From Zingiber officinale (Eukaryota > Streptophyta > Magnoliopsida > Zingiberales > Zingiberaceae), in the NCBI RefSeq assembly GCF_018446385.1, contig NC_055991.1:120137794-120201793 (forward strand): a stretch of 64,000 bases of DNA. The letters run 5' to 3'. Made by a program: the position numbers and the translations under genes. Below the pieces are notes generated by a model. That model did no database searches and was not told the DNA's origin. It was given only the letters and a program-made list of their open reading frames with translations. Positions within the stretch are counted from its first letter, which is position 1, and every line of letters begins with the position of its first letter. Below are positions 1-12,700 of this stretch, piece by piece.

Positions 1-1142
1 TTGGGACCAGTAAGTTGTTCTCTTTTAGAATAATAGCCAGTGGGTTGAAAGTCATCCTAAGAATCACAAAATAAACTTTTGGTCAAGACTCTAAATTTAG
101 AATAATATTGATTCCTCAAACAATATTATTTAAATTTACCAACACCTCAAAACACCATGAATTTTGTATGTCACGTTAGTGTGGACGTATACAAATTCAA
201 CATTTGTAAGAGGAGGTTTTACCCATTAATTTTATTATCTTGTCATCCTAACTTTATGACAAATAAAATTAATAGTTGGTTTTCCTTTGGTCACACAAAT
301 AATAGCAGTGACTCCGTTGGGGAGGATAATATTAAATGCGCCTAAATGTATACCATTACTTGATACTCAGTCCATTAAATAGGATTATGACCCTTCAGTT
401 GGAGAAGATCACACGCTTCTAAATAATTTCCTATAACCATCCATAAAGGAAGTTTGATCTAGTGATCCGTAAACAAACTCATCCGTTGTGGAGAGAGGCA
501 CTCAGAGACAACACGCAAGTTTGTTGCATCACTTACAAACCACTAATGGAGACCGTGGAATTTATTTAAAATCCCTCTTCCACTTAGTTATTTAAGGTGA
601 GGAATTTTTTTCATGCAAGCACACATCACATGCACACACACATCACAGTAAATAAAAGCAATAAATATGGAAATTAATTTTCCAACTATTATGGCTTCTT
701 CCATCACTGTCCTCCGTGTGCTGCCAGCCCTAGGGTTCATGTCGTTGGGTCCATCGAGCTTCCTTTTCTGTTGCGCCTCTAGTCCTTCAATAATACCACG
801 CCTTGCAAGGATACAATCCGCGATAAAAATAGAATTTTACATATATCGATCCTATATTCCACAAGGGAATGTACATGAAGTCTAGATCGAATAAAAAAGT
901 AAAATCCTAGGGCTAATACAGCTCTTGCTGTATTTAATATATACAATCATGCACAAACATAAAAATGCCCTTGACATGTCCAATGGTCCAATCACACACA
1001 ATCACAATAAGTCATAATAGTTGGAGCCTGCAACCACAGAGTTAGCATATCCTACTATTATCCTACCTAAATTATGTATGATATATGCAAAATTAAACTG
1101 AAAACCAAACACACAGAGGCAAACCCTAGCTCTAATACCAAT
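1..1142 (-). mobile_element. Copia element A, 5' internal end (gag start, leader, PBS), cut by window edge
   Basis: This segment matches 7798-8941 almost base for base, so it is the 5' internal part of a second Copia copy of the same family. A gag start codon (reverse complement of 53-55) opens a short stretch that runs off the window; a one-base loss relative to the other copy already shifts its frame near base 15. A primer-binding site (1129-1140, complementary to initiator Met tRNA, one mismatch) lies next to the LTR at 1143. The rest is non-coding leader. No gene function is expected. Confidence 0.8.
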
Positions 1143-3574
1143 TGTAGGTTGCTACTCGGAATATCGTACTAGTTTCCTTGTACAATAATTTTGTACAAGT
1201 CCTGAACCTTTCCTAACAACTTATTATGTTCTTTAGAAATTAAATTTGGAATCGCAAACAGAACTTAACATTATTGATTCCAAATTCAACTTATCTGTTC
1301 TTAGTGGTTTAGACTTGGATCGCAAACGATACTTAACATTATTGATCCAAATCCACCCATGTTACAAATTCGATTAAATATTTATTTCAGAGATCGACTT
1401 CCAGGTTAAACATGACGAGGCACTAGGCCTTCTTGGTTATGGGAGCATCCACCACTTCCTAGACAAAGTCTTTCAATGAAATTCAATATTTAATCTCTTT
1501 ATAGTAACCCTAGGTTTAACCTTAAGAACAATCAAATCACAAGATCGAAAAACAAAAGAAACACAAAATCAAATCGTAAATTCGAAACCTAGAATCGTAA
1601 GCCTCTTGTGTTTGGTATTTCAAAATTCATACAAAGAAAACTAGTATGATGCGGAATAATACTACTAGTTATACCTTTCTTTGTAAGCAACAACCTCTTG
1701 ATCTTCTATTGTATTCCTCTTATTTTCTTGGACGTCGTGTGGGTGACGATCTACCAAGAAGAAAACCACCAAAGCCCTCCTTGCTTCCAAGTTTCGGCCA
1801 CCACCACAATGCTCCAAGGGATGCTAGAAAACAATGCCTCCTTCCTCTACTTCTTCACCTCCAAGCTACCGGCCACCAAGTGCTCCACAAAGGAAGATGT
1901 CGCCGGCAACAATGAAGAAGAGAAAGAGAAGAGATAGGGTCGGCCACCAAGGATAGAGAGGAACAATAGAATAGGTTGTGTGTCTCATGAAGGCACCCTC
2001 TCCCCCTCTTTTATATTCCTTGGTGAATCCAAAAAGGGAAAGTTTTATAACAAAAATAAAACTTCCTTTAATTACTCTTTATTGGCCGGCCACCTCTTGT
2101 AAAACCAAACAAGGAAAGATTTTAAACAAAAAATAAAATCTCTCTTTTATAAATCTCTTTTGTGGTTGCCTATAAAAGGAACGTTTTATAAATTAAAATC
2201 TCTCTCTTTTAAATCCTTTTATGGATATCTATAAAAGATAAGAGATAAAAATAAAACTCCTTTCATATCATGGTTACAAAAAGGAAAATTTTGTCAAAAA
2301 ATTAAAATCTTTCTTTCACATTATAGATAACTATAAATAATGAAAGATATCTAAACTCTCTTTTAATCCTTTGTAGAAAATCTATAAAAGGAAATATTTT
2401 AAAATTTAAAACTCTCTTTTAAAATCATGTGGATTAAAACATAAAAGGAAAGATTTTATCAAAATTTTATTTTTAATAAAATCCCTCTTCCCTTTTCACA
2501 CTTGGCCGACCCCTTGCTTGGGCACCAAGCAAGGCTTGGTCGGCCCTAGCTCAAGCACCAAGCTTGGCTTGGCCAGCCCCTTGCTTGGGCTCCAAGCAAG
2601 GATAGGGGTCGGCCCTTAGCATGGGCTAAGAGGCTAGACTTTGGGTGGATATAAGGCTATATATAAGAGGCTACAATAGGGATCGAGAGGAGAAATTGGT
2701 TATGGTCTCCCGATGAACTTGAGCTTCCCATGTTTGTCCCAAACACCCAACTCAAGTTCATCAATAATAACTCATACCACTAAAGAGCTATTATTAAACG
2801 ACCGCGTCAATTCCAAATTACATTTGGGCTCCTTCTTATCATGAGTGTGTTAATCTCCCAGTGTTTAAGATATAGAATGTCCACTAATTAAATGAGTTAC
2901 TGACAACTCACTTAATTAATATCTAGCTCCAAGAGTAGTACCACTCAACCTTATCGTCATGTCGGACTAAATCCAACTGCAGGGTTTACATGACAATCCT
3001 TATGAGCTCCTCTTGGGGACATCATCAACCTAAATTCCTAGGACACAGTTTCCTTCTATAATCAACAACACACACTATAAATAATATTATTTCCCAACTT
3101 ATCGGGCCTATTGATTTATCAAACTAAATCGCACCCTTTGATAAATTAAAGAAATAAATATTAAGTATATGTGCTTGTTATTATATTAGAATTAAGAGCA
3201 CACACTTCCATAATAACAGAGTTCTTGTTCTTTTATTTAGTCAGTATAAAAAAGAAACTATCTCAAATGGTCCTGCTCAATACACTCAGAGTGTACTAGT
3301 GTAATTTTATAATCAAGATAAACTAATATCAAATTACACTACGACTATTCCAATGATTTGTTCCTATCCATCTTAGTCGTGAGCTTTTGTTTATAATTTA
3401 TAAGAAACTGATAACATGATCTTCTGTGTGTGACACCACACACTAGGTTATCTACAATATAAATTAATTGAACAGCTACACTTAACATATAATTGTAGAC
3501 ATTTGGCCAATGTGATTCTTTATTTCAAAAATAAATGTTTACAAAAAGCTTGGCTTTTAGTATACACTCTAACA
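1143..3574 (-). repeat. Copia LTR (2432 bp) shared by elements A and B
   Basis: It begins TGTAGG and ends CTAACA on the plus strand, so it has TG..CA ends. On its left is a PBS (1129-1140) and on its right a polypurine tract, so the same LTR serves as 5' LTR of element A and 3' LTR of element B. A solo LTR of the same family in opposite orientation (10505-12941, 2437 bp) confirms both ends. It is AT-rich, with imperfect repeats of runs such as ATAAAAGGAAA at 2090-2470 and repeated CAAGCAAGG blocks at 2510-2610. The small open frames inside it resemble no protein I know. Confidence 0.88.
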
Positions 3575-3590
3575 ATCTCCCACTTATACT
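3575..3590 (-). other. Polypurine tract of Copia element B
   Basis: On the minus strand this reads as a purine-rich AGTATAAGTGGGAGAT directly before the 3' LTR at 3574. Its position next to the LTR boundary marks it as the plus-strand primer site. Confidence 0.7.
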
Positions 3591-3596
3591 AAAAGA

Positions 3597-4388
3597 CTAT
3601 GCTGTCATAAACGCTGCCATACATCTGATTCTCATTCCTTCAACATACCGATCAAAAGCTTTCGCCGGAAGGGCCTTAGTGAAAGGATCTTCCAGGTTAT
3701 TCGCTGATGCAATCTTGGCGACAACAACTTCTCCTCTCTTTACGATGTCTCGTATCAGGTGGTACTTGCGCTCTATGTGTTTACTCGCCTTATGGGCTCG
3801 TGGTTCCTTCGAGTTTGCTACTGCACCGCTATTATCACAATAAATTGTGATGATTTTGGGCAAACCATGAATCACATCTAAGTCCATTAGGAAGTTCCTA
3901 AGCCATACAACTTCTTTGGCTGCCTCAGAGACTGCTACATATTCAGCTTCCATGGTTGAGTCTGAAACGCATTTCTGCTTAACAATCCTCCATGCAATGG
4001 CTCCACCTCCTAAAGTAAACACATAGCCTGATGTAGACTTACTATTGTCCCTATCTGATTGGAAGTCAGAATCTGTGTAACCCATAAGGAGCAAATCATC
4101 TGCTTGGTGAACTAGTATATAATCTCTAGTCCTTCTTAGGTACTTCAATATATGCTTTACAACAGTCCAATGTCCTTGTCCAGGGTTACTTTGATATCTG
4201 TTAATCATGCCCATGGTAAAACAGATATCCGGTCTCGTACACAGCATAGCGTACATTAGGCTTCCGACAGCCGAAGCATAAGGAACTGCCTTCATGTCCT
4301 CTATGTCCTTTGATGTCCTCGGAGACATCTCTTTAGATAAAGATACTCCATGCCTAAAAGGTAGAAAACCTTTCTTGGAGTCTTGCAT
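3597..4388 (-). pseudogene. Copia RNase H and RT C-terminus
   Basis: This 263-codon open frame has the Copia RNase H pattern: a GYTDSDF acidic start, the STSGYVF block, the EAEY block with its acidic residue, and a CDNSGA block near residues 185-190. The N-terminal part holds the linker seen in Copia polyproteins (Y..AVGSLMYAM..TRPD). It is the 3'-most coding part of element B and ends just before the polypurine tract. It is separated from the RT fragments by frame breaks at 4389-4581, so it is a remnant. Confidence 0.85.
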
Positions 4389-4581
4389 ACTAAAACGAGC
4401 AAGGATTGTATCGATATACGAAGCTTGGGACTAGCACATCATCCTTTTCTTGTGATCCCTTATTACTTTGATCCCAAGAATATGTGCGCATTCTCCTAAG
4501 TCTTCATATCGAATTGCTTGGACAACTATACCCTTACTTCCGACAACACTTTGATATTGTTTCCAACTAACAAAATGTCAT

Positions 4582-5488
4582 CTACGTATAGTATAAGAAA
4601 TACACCACGTTTCCATCACACTTCTTGTATACACAAGACTCATCCAGACACTGAATAAATCCATATGACTGGATTACTTCATTAAATCGGATGTTCCAAG
4701 ATCTTGAAGCTTGCTTCAGCCCATAAATAGACCGATTTAGCTTGCACACTAGATGCTCTTTGCCTTTTTCAATGAACCCCTCTAGTTGCTTTATATGGAT
4801 GTTTTCTTCAAGACTTCCGTTAAGGAAAGTTGTCTTGACATCCATTTGTCAAACCTCATAATTCATATGAGCGGCAATAGATAAGAGTATCCGGATCGAC
4901 TTAAGCATGGCTACCGACGAAAAAGTTTCGTCATAATCGATACCCTCTTTCTAAGTGTATCCTTTCGCAACAAGTCTTGCTTTGAAGGTTTCTACCTTCT
5001 CATCTGTCCCTCTTTCCTTCTGTAGATCCACTTATATCCAATAGCTTTTACACTATTTGATGGTTCCACAAACTCCCAGACTTTGTTAGAATACATAAAT
5101 TCTATTTCAGAGTTCATCGCTCTTTGCCAAGACACTGCATCTTTATCTTGGAGTGCTTCGTCATATGTCTGGGGATCAGGTTCATGTTTATCAGGAATCA
5201 TGTCCGAAGACTCTCCCAAAAACATGAATCTTTCATGTTGCCTCACAACCCTCCCACTATGACGAGGCACTGTCTGTGGTTGTGTATCATTTGTGATGCG
5301 TGTTGCAGTTTCTTGTGATATTCATCTTGTACTGTTGGTATTAGACTAGACGTGCCCTCTCTAATTTCTTCTAGAATAATTTCACTCATGGGCTTATGGT
5401 TCATTACATAATCTTCCTCTAAAAATCGAGCATTGGTGCTAACAATGATCTTCTGATTTTTAGGATTATAGGGGGCTGCTTGGTTCAA
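4582..5488 (-). pseudogene. Copia reverse transcriptase fragments
   Basis: Three overlapping minus-strand frames cover it. 5488-5243 holds the integrase-RT linker with the STNARFLEED motif; 5270-4992 holds the RT start (EALQDKDAVSWQRAMNSEI, then WKWIYRRK-like); 4845-4582 holds the palm region (MDVKTTFLNGSLEE, IYGLKQASRSWN). The catalytic YVDD region is present near 4575-4590 but is put out of frame by a shift. At least three frameshifts separate the pieces, so no active enzyme is made. Confidence 0.8.
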
Positions 5489-5771
5489 TAAGGGGAATGA
5501 GAATGTGAATGAGAATGATATTAGTGGGGAATGATAATGGGTATCATTAATTTAATGGGGTTGCTTGGTTTAGTAAGGGGAATGAGTATCATTAGTAATG
5601 GGAGGCTTTTTCAAGGAATGAGTTTCAAACCACTGGTTTTAGTGGGGAATGAATGATTGCTAACAAATAAGGAATGAAACCCTTGTGAAAAAATGAAACC
5701 CTCAAACCAAGCACCTATATTTCATTCCTTTCCCATTCCCTATTTATTAAACCCTCTAAACAAGCAGCCCC
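5472..5771. mobile_element. Tourist-like MITE, 300 bp
   Basis: The ends are inverted repeats: GGGGCTGCTTGGTT on the left and its near complement AAACAAGCAGCCCC on the right. The flanking trinucleotides are TAG (5469-5471) and TAA (5772-5774), consistent with a TAA target duplication with one later change, as in PIF/Harbinger-derived MITEs. It splits the integrase C-terminus of Copia B: the codons on each side read on from GGLF to YNPK once the insert is ignored. It has no coding capacity. Confidence 0.72.
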
Positions 5772-5774
5772 TAA

Positions 5775-6949
5775 AACAAACCTCCTTTCGTTCTCTTAGG
5801 ATATCCCATAAACAAACAAACTTATGTACGTGATTCCAACTTGTCAGTATCTCCTTTCAACACATGTGCTGGACTACCCCATATCCGGATATGACTCAGA
5901 CTAGGCTTACGCCCATTTCACAATTCCATGGGAGTAGAGGGTACTGATTTAGAGGGTACCATATTCAGAATGTACACTGCTGTTTCCAGGGCATATCCCC
6001 AAAACAAATTTGGTAATTCTGAATAACTCATCATCTATCTAACCATTTCCATAAGAGTCATATTCCTTCGTTCTGCCACACCATTCTATTGGGGTGTACC
6101 AGGTGCAGACAATTGGGATTAGATCCCGGCCTCTGATAAGTAATTTCTAAACTCTCAAAAGAGGTATTCGTCACCACGATCAGACCGTAGTGTCTTGATA
6201 CTTTTACCATGACGTTTCTCCATATCAGCCTTATACTCTTTGAACTTATCAAAGCATTTAAACTTACGGCGCATCAAGTAAATGTACCCATATCTCGAAT
6301 AGTCGTCTATGAAAGTGACAAAATATTCGAAACCACCTCTTGCATGGATAGACATTGGACCACACAAATCAGAATGAACCAATTCTAACACATTTTTGGC
6401 TATATACCCCTTGGCCTTAAAAGGTCTCTTGGTCATTTGACCTTCCAGGCAGGATTCATAAGTTGGAAAGTTTTCCAACACTAATGAACCCAAGAGTTCC
6501 TCGGCTATTAGCCTTTGAATCCTACTTAAGTTAATATGACCAAGCCTTAGATGCCAAAGATATGTTTGGTTCATTTCCGAATGTTCCTTTCTCTTATTAG
6601 AATTAGAAGATGTGTTATTAATTTCCATTTGTTGCTTTGTGGAAAAAATTGGATTTAAAGTATACAAATTGTCTACTAATGTACCAGAACAGATAATAAC
6701 TCTATTCTTCTTAATAACTATTTTGTCATCAAAAGAAACAGAATGTCCATCAACAAATAATTTAGAAACTAAAATTAAATTCTTTATAAAAGTTTGTACA
6801 TAAAGATAATTTTTTAAAACCAAAGTTCTATTCCTATCGAATGATAAGTAGACGCCTCCCACTGCAACAGACGCCACTTTTGTAGCATTGCCCATGTAGA
6901 CGGTTATCTCTCCCTCATATAGTCGTTGGGTTTCCTGGAACCCCTGCAT
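5775..6949 (-). pseudogene. Copia integrase fragments
   Basis: The longest part (6949-6155, 264 codons) runs from the protease C-terminus through the zinc-binding HHCC region (LWHLRLGHINLSR, then YESCLEGQMTKRPF) into the catalytic core with HSDLCGPM and FIDDYSRYGYIYLM. The second catalytic acid and the C-terminal part lie in other frames down to 5775. Stops and frameshifts near 6155 and 6060, and the MITE at 5472-5771, break it. Confidence 0.82.
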
Positions 6950-7854
6950 GTATTGCAGACATGATCAGTGGCTCCTGTATCTACACACCAGGTGTTGGTA
7001 GATAACACCGCTAAACATGTTTCAACTACTAGAGAATAAGATATACCCTTATTATTCTCTCTCCTACGAGGACAGTCCGCCTTCCAATGTCCAGACTGCT
7101 TGCAGATGAAGCACTTACCCTTTGGCTTCTTCACTCTAGCTTTTGGTCTAATACCTAGAGATCTATTCACCTTCTTTGTTGAGCCAGTCTGTTTCTTCTT
7201 CTTCTTGCCTTTCGACTTAGATGTAGAAACATTTTCAGCAAAGTGAATCTGAGAACTATGACGAAATATACCTTCTGCTGCCTGAAGTTCTGTCAGAAGT
7301 TCCGCCAACGCATAAGCCCTTTTGTTCATGTTATAGTTCAGGCGGAACTGCTCAAAACTTCTGGGTAGCGTTTGGAGAATAATATCGATCTAGGTTTCCC
7401 CATAGATTGCAGCTCCAAGGATTTGTATTTCGTTCAAATAAGCCATCATCTTTAGGATATGATCCCTTACGGGTGTACCCTCTGACATGGTGGCTGTCAT
7501 TAATTTTCTCATTGCTTCTTGCCTAGCAGCCCGATCCTGGTGTCCGAAGAGATCCTTGAGATTGTTCATTATGTCATAAGCAGTTGGTAAATCCTGATGC
7601 TGATGTTGCAGCACATTTGACATTGAAGCCAAGATGTAACACCGTGTCATCTCATCTGCCTTTACCCATTTCTTATGATACTCAATCTCCTCTTCACTAG
7701 AATCACTATTAGGCGCATTAGGGCAGACCTCTAATAGTACAAACTTATAACCTTCAGCAGTTAAGACAATGTCTAGGTTTCTTTACCAATCTATGTAGTT
7801 GGAACCAGTAAGTTTGTTCTCTTTTAGAATAATAGCCAGTGGGTTTAAAGTCAT
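6904..7854 (-). pseudogene. Copia gag and aspartic protease
   Basis: The start codon is the reverse complement of 7852-7854. The early part reads like Copia gag (LKENKLTGSNYIDW, LDIVLTAEGYKF) but has a stop right after it. 7650-7390 holds the conserved gag block with LKDLFGHQ and KLMTATMSEGTPVRDHI. 7329-6904 holds a basic stretch, a CCHC knuckle (CFICKQSGHWKADC) and the protease active site (CVDTGATDHVC). A stop at 7390 and a frameshift near 6930 break it. Confidence 0.82.
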
Positions 7855-8941
7855 CCTAAGAATCACAAAATAAATTTTTGGTCAAGACTCTAAATTTAGA
7901 ATAATATTGATTCCTCAAACAATATTATTTAAATTTACCAACACCTCAAAACACCATGAATTTTGCATGTCACGTTAGTGTGGACATATACAAATTCAAC
8001 ATTTGTAAGAGGAGGTTTTACCCATTAATTTTATTATCTTGTCATCCTAACTTTATGACAAATAAAATTAATAGTTGATTTTCCTTTGGTCACACAAATA
8101 ATAGCAGTGACTCCGTTGGGGAGGATACTATTAAATGCGTCTAAATGTATACCATTACTTAATACTTAGTCCATTAAATAAGATTGTGCCCCCTTCAGTT
8201 GGAGAAGATCACACGCTTCTAAATAATTTCCTATAACCATCCATAAAGGAAGTTTGATCTAGTGATCCGCAAACAAACTCATCCGTTGTGGAGGGAGACA
8301 CTCAGAGCTAACACGCAAGTTTGTTGCATCACTTACAAACCAATAATGGAGACCGTAGAATTTATTTAAAATCCCTCTCCCACTTAGTTATTTAAGGTGA
8401 GAAATTTTTTTCATGCAAGCACACATCACATGCACACACACATCACAGTAAATAAAAGTAATAAATATGGAAATTAATTTTTCAACTATTATGGCTTCTT
8501 CCATCACTGTCCTCTGTGTGTTGTCAGCCCTAGGGTTCATGTCATCGGGTCCATCGAGCTTCCTTTTCTGCTGCGCCTCTGGTCCTTCAATAGTACCACG
8601 CCTTGCAAGGATACGATCCGCGACAAAAATAGAATTTTACATATATCGATCCTATATTCCACAAGGGAATGTACATGAAGTCTAGATCGAACAAAAAAGT
8701 AAAATCCTAGGGCTAATACAGCTCCTGCTGTATTTAATAAATACAATCATGCATACACATAAAAATGCCCTTAACATGTCCAAGAGTCCAATCACACACA
8801 ATCACAATAAGTCATAATAGTTAGAGCCTGCAACCACATAGTTAGCATATCCTACTATATCCTACCTAAATTATATATGACATGTGCATAATTAAATTAA
8901 AAACCAAACACACATAGGCAAACCCTAGCTCTGATACCAAT
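7855..8941 (-). other. Copia B untranslated leader with primer-binding site
   Basis: This is the non-coding leader between the 5' LTR remnant and gag. The PBS is 8928-8939 (complement TGGTATCAGAGC), a perfect match to the usual initiator Met tRNA primer site of Copia elements. The segment repeats 56-1142. The short open frames here are not conserved between the two copies and look like chance. Confidence 0.75.
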
Positions 8942-8970
8942 TGTTGGTTGCTATTCGAAATATCGTACCG
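8942..8970 (-). repeat. Copia 5' LTR remnant (about 29 bp)
   Basis: It starts TGTTGGTTGC and matches the first bases of the LTR at 1143 up to about base 8970, where sequence changes abruptly into a Gypsy LTR. It fixes the 5' end of element B and the breakpoint with the next element. Confidence 0.7.
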
Positions 8971-9705
8971 GTTGAGCCAACTCCCATTCCGGCTCGAGAT
9001 AATACACAGGATAGCCGACACTTAATGCGAAGCAGCAGAATGCCGAGGGAGACCGGATGGCTCATCTGAACGAAGTAAGATATGTTACTACATGGTCACC
9101 ACATAGAAGAACCACGGAGAGCAACTGAGTGGAGGAGTCCCGGCTGAGCGGCTACCCAACTCGGCCCAACAGTGGGACTTGGCCATGGGCGGAACGGAGT
9201 TCCGGTCGAGCGTCTACCCCGCTCGGCCAAGTAACGGAACCACTGTAGTATCTCTCGACATCCTTTTGGGAGATAGTGCCGCAGACACGAGACATGGTTG
9301 ATAGACGGATCGTACGACAAAAGCGTCTACTGTTGCGTCAGGGATATGCATGCCCTGTTAAGGTATGGTATCAGAGGTACTTTTCTGACAAGACTCTTTC
9401 ATGGGACACATGGGAGAGCGTGCCCATGCCTTAAGAAGCACACACGCTGCCCACCAGGGCTCTATATAAAGGGGGTCCATCACTAGCAGAGGTACGCTTT
9501 ATTCTTGAGTTTGACTGTTGCTACTGTTGCTTCGCTTTTCTCCACATTCCGGTGACTGACTTGAGCATCGGAGGGCCAACGCTGAGTTCCCCTTCCTTAG
9601 CCCTGCATTGACGTCATCTGTTTTGCAGAGCGGAGCGAAGTCCACATCCGGTCAGCGAAACCGCCACCTCCCAGCTTTCCAGCTTCACGCTTTCAGACAG
9701 GATCA
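8971..9705 (+). repeat. Gypsy element 1, 5' LTR, left end truncated
   Basis: The segment ends ...ACAGGATCA directly before the primer-binding site. It has a TATA box (TATATAAA, 9463-9470) followed by GC-rich leader, consistent with U3-R-U5. The left end has no TG start and abuts a broken Copia LTR, so it is truncated or recombined there. Confidence 0.65.
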
Positions 9706-9726
9706 TTTTGGCACCGTCTGTAGGAA
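9706..9726 (+). other. Primer-binding site, Gypsy element 1
   Basis: TTGGCACCGTCTGTAGGAA sits directly after the LTR end. It differs at two bases from the site of element 2 (TTGGCGCCGTCTGTGGGAA), which supports both. Confidence 0.7.
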
Positions 9727-9750
9727 CGCAACCTGCATCTGAACGAGAAG

Positions 9751-12700
9751 ATGGAAGACGTTGGACGATTCACAACGGTGACGCTGACGCAAGAGGAGCT
9801 CGACATGATGATACAAACCCAAGCGGCGAAGATAGTGGAACAACAGCAACAACAGGCGCTGACCGAGCGCCGACAAGCACTGGAGCCCGCAGCCTCAGCT
9901 GCAGGTCGCTCGGCTGAGCAGGGTGACCGAACGGACCGAGTATCCATTTGGGGTAATAGCAAGAAGCTGGTTGACACGTATGGGGAAGCGCCAAATGCGC
10001 TCATCCCCTTCCACCGAGCATTGTTCATGACCCCATTGGAGGAACGGGGCCGAGCGGACAAAAATCGGGGGTCTTCCTCTGACAACACGCCTGTTCGGGA
10101 CGCAAGGAAAGGGAAGGCACCCAGAGAGGATGACTTGCCCGAACGGATCTATGAACAATTTTCAAAGGAGATTTTGAATGACCCTCTGCCAAAATACTAC
10201 ACTCCCCTGGCGATTGAAGAGTACAACAGAACCACCGACTCAGACGACCACTTAGCCACATTTGAAAATGCAGTCACACTTCATCAGTACACCAATGACA
10301 TTAAATGTCGGGTCTTCATCACCACTCTCTCCAGATCAGCACAACACTGGTTCAAGAGATTGCCGGATGGATCAATACATAGCTTCAAGGACTTCCGGAC
10401 AGCATTCCTTCACCACTTGGCTAGCAATCGTCGCCACTAGAAGACGATCATGAACTTGTTCTCGCTCAAGCAAGGGCCCAAAGAAGCATTTAAAGCCTAC
10501 ATCCTGTTAGAGTGTATACTAAAAGTCTAGCTTTTGTAAACATTTATTTTTGAAATAAAAGAATCACATTGGTCAAATGTCTATATTTATTTGTTAAATA
10601 TAGTTGTTCAATTAATTTATAAAGTAGATAACATGGTGTGCGGTGTCACACACAGAAGATCATGTTATCAGTTCTTTATAAATTATAAACAGTTGCTCAC
10701 AACTAAGATGGAAAGGAACAAACCATCGGAATAGTCGTAGTGTAATTAAGTATTAGTTTATCTTGATTAATAAATTACACTGGTACACTCTAAGTGTATT
10801 GAGTAGGACCATTTTAGGTAAGTTCTTTTTGTATTGACTTAATAAAAGAACTAGACCTAAGTTATTATGGAAGTGTGTGCTCTTAATCCTAATATAATAA
10901 CAAGCACATATATTTAATATTTATTTCTTTGACTTATCAAAGGGAGAGATTTAGCTCGATAAATCAATATACCCGATAAGTTGGAAAATGATATTACTTA
11001 TAGTGTATGTTGTTGATTATAGAAGGAAATTGTGTCCTAGGAATCTAGGTTGATGATGTCCCCAAGAGGAGCTCATAAGGATTGTCATGTAAACCCTGCA
11101 GTTGGACTTAGTCCGACATGACGATAAGGTTGAGTGGTACTACTCTTGGAGCTAGATATTAATTAAGTGAGTTGTCAGTAACTTACTTAATTAGTGGGCA
11201 TTCGTAATCTTGAACACAAGGAGACTAACACACTCATGATAAGAAGGAGCCCATAATGTAATTTGGGATTGGTGCGGTAGTGCGATAATAACTCTCTAGT
11301 GGAATGAGTTATTATCGATGAACTTGAGTTGTGTGTTCGGGGCGAACACGGGATACTCAAGCTCATCGGAAGGCCAAAACCAATTTCTCCTCTAGGTCTC
11401 TGTCGTAGCCTCATTAAAGTCTTAAGTCCATCCAAATATAAGCCCATCTTGGTGTCCAAGAAGGGGGTCGGTCCATTGCTTGGTGACCAAGCAATGGTCG
11501 GCCACATCCTCTTCTATAGGGGTCGACCCTATTGCTTGGTGATCAAGCTAGTAGGGGTCGGCCACAATATTTCAAACAAGGAGGGGTGTTTTGAATTTTT
11601 AAAATCTTCTATTTGTAGAAAACTATAAGTTTTAAAAGAGATATTTTAATTTCAAAAACATTCCTTATTTGAATTAGGCCACATGTTTTAAAAGAAAGTT
11701 TAAAAGTTTTTAAAACTTTCCTTTTTTAACCATCCTCATGGTTTAAGAAAAAAAAGGAAAATAAGTTTTAAAATTTAAATTTTCTATCACCATGTTAAAA
11801 AAGGAAATTTTATACGAGAAGTTTTAAATTTTAAAACATGGTTTTAATTTTTAGAACTTTCCTTTTTTAACTCCTACTTTAGGAAAGAGAGCTTGTAAAA
11901 TTTTATAAGAGTTTTTCTTCTTGTAAAATTTTATAAAAAATAAAATTTCTTTCCTCTTATGGGGGTCGGCCACCCTTGCTTGGTGCCCAAGCAAGGTGGC
12001 CAACCATGTTTAAAAAAAATAAAATCATCATCAATTAATTTTGGTGATTGATTCAATCAAGAGGAAAGAAAAGGAAAAATAAAAGGAAAAATGAAAAAAT
12101 TTTGAAAGATTTTAATTTTTGTAAAAATTCTTCCCTTATTTACCTTGGGCAAGTATTATAAAAGAAGGGGTGAGGAGGCTTCATTAGAAACAATTCTTAT
12201 TCTCTTGCTTGGAGATCATCAAGTGGTCGACCCTCCCTCTCCCCCTCTCTTTTCCCTTTTGCTCTCTTCTCATTGGTGGTGGTGGTGGCCGATTTTAGAA
12301 GAAGAGGAAGGAAGCTTTTGGGTGGTGTTCATCTTGGAAGATCGTCGCCCACACGACATCCAAGGCGAGGCGAGGAATACGGCAGAAGATCTCGAGGTCA
12401 TCAGCTTGCAAAAAGAAGGTATAACTAGTAATTTTCTTCCGCATCATACTAGTTATTTTCTTTGTAAGAATTCCAAACACAAGATGCATTAGATCTAGCT
12501 TTTCAAATTAGTTTTTCGAGTTTGTGTTTTCTTCTTTTTCGAATTTGTGATTCGATTGTTCTTTTTGGTTAACCTAGAGTTATTTAAGGAAATTAAATAT
12601 TAGCTTTCCTTAAAAGGCTTTGTCTAGGCGGTGGTGGTTGCTCTTATATCCAAGAAGGTCATGTGCCTCGTCATGCAGTCCTGGAAGCCAATTTTAGAAA

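Larger units (their letters stand above)
3575..8941 (-). mobile_element. Copia element B, internal region (gag-pol), decayed
   Basis: The minus strand carries, in Copia order from right to left, leader, gag, CCHC knuckle, aspartic protease, integrase, reverse transcriptase and RNase H. The 3' LTR is 1143-3574; only about 29 bp of the 5' LTR remain (8942-8970). Frame breaks in every domain make it non-autonomous. The long LTRs and the protease and integrase motifs suggest an Angela- or Tork-like lineage, but that assignment is tentative. Confidence 0.85.
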
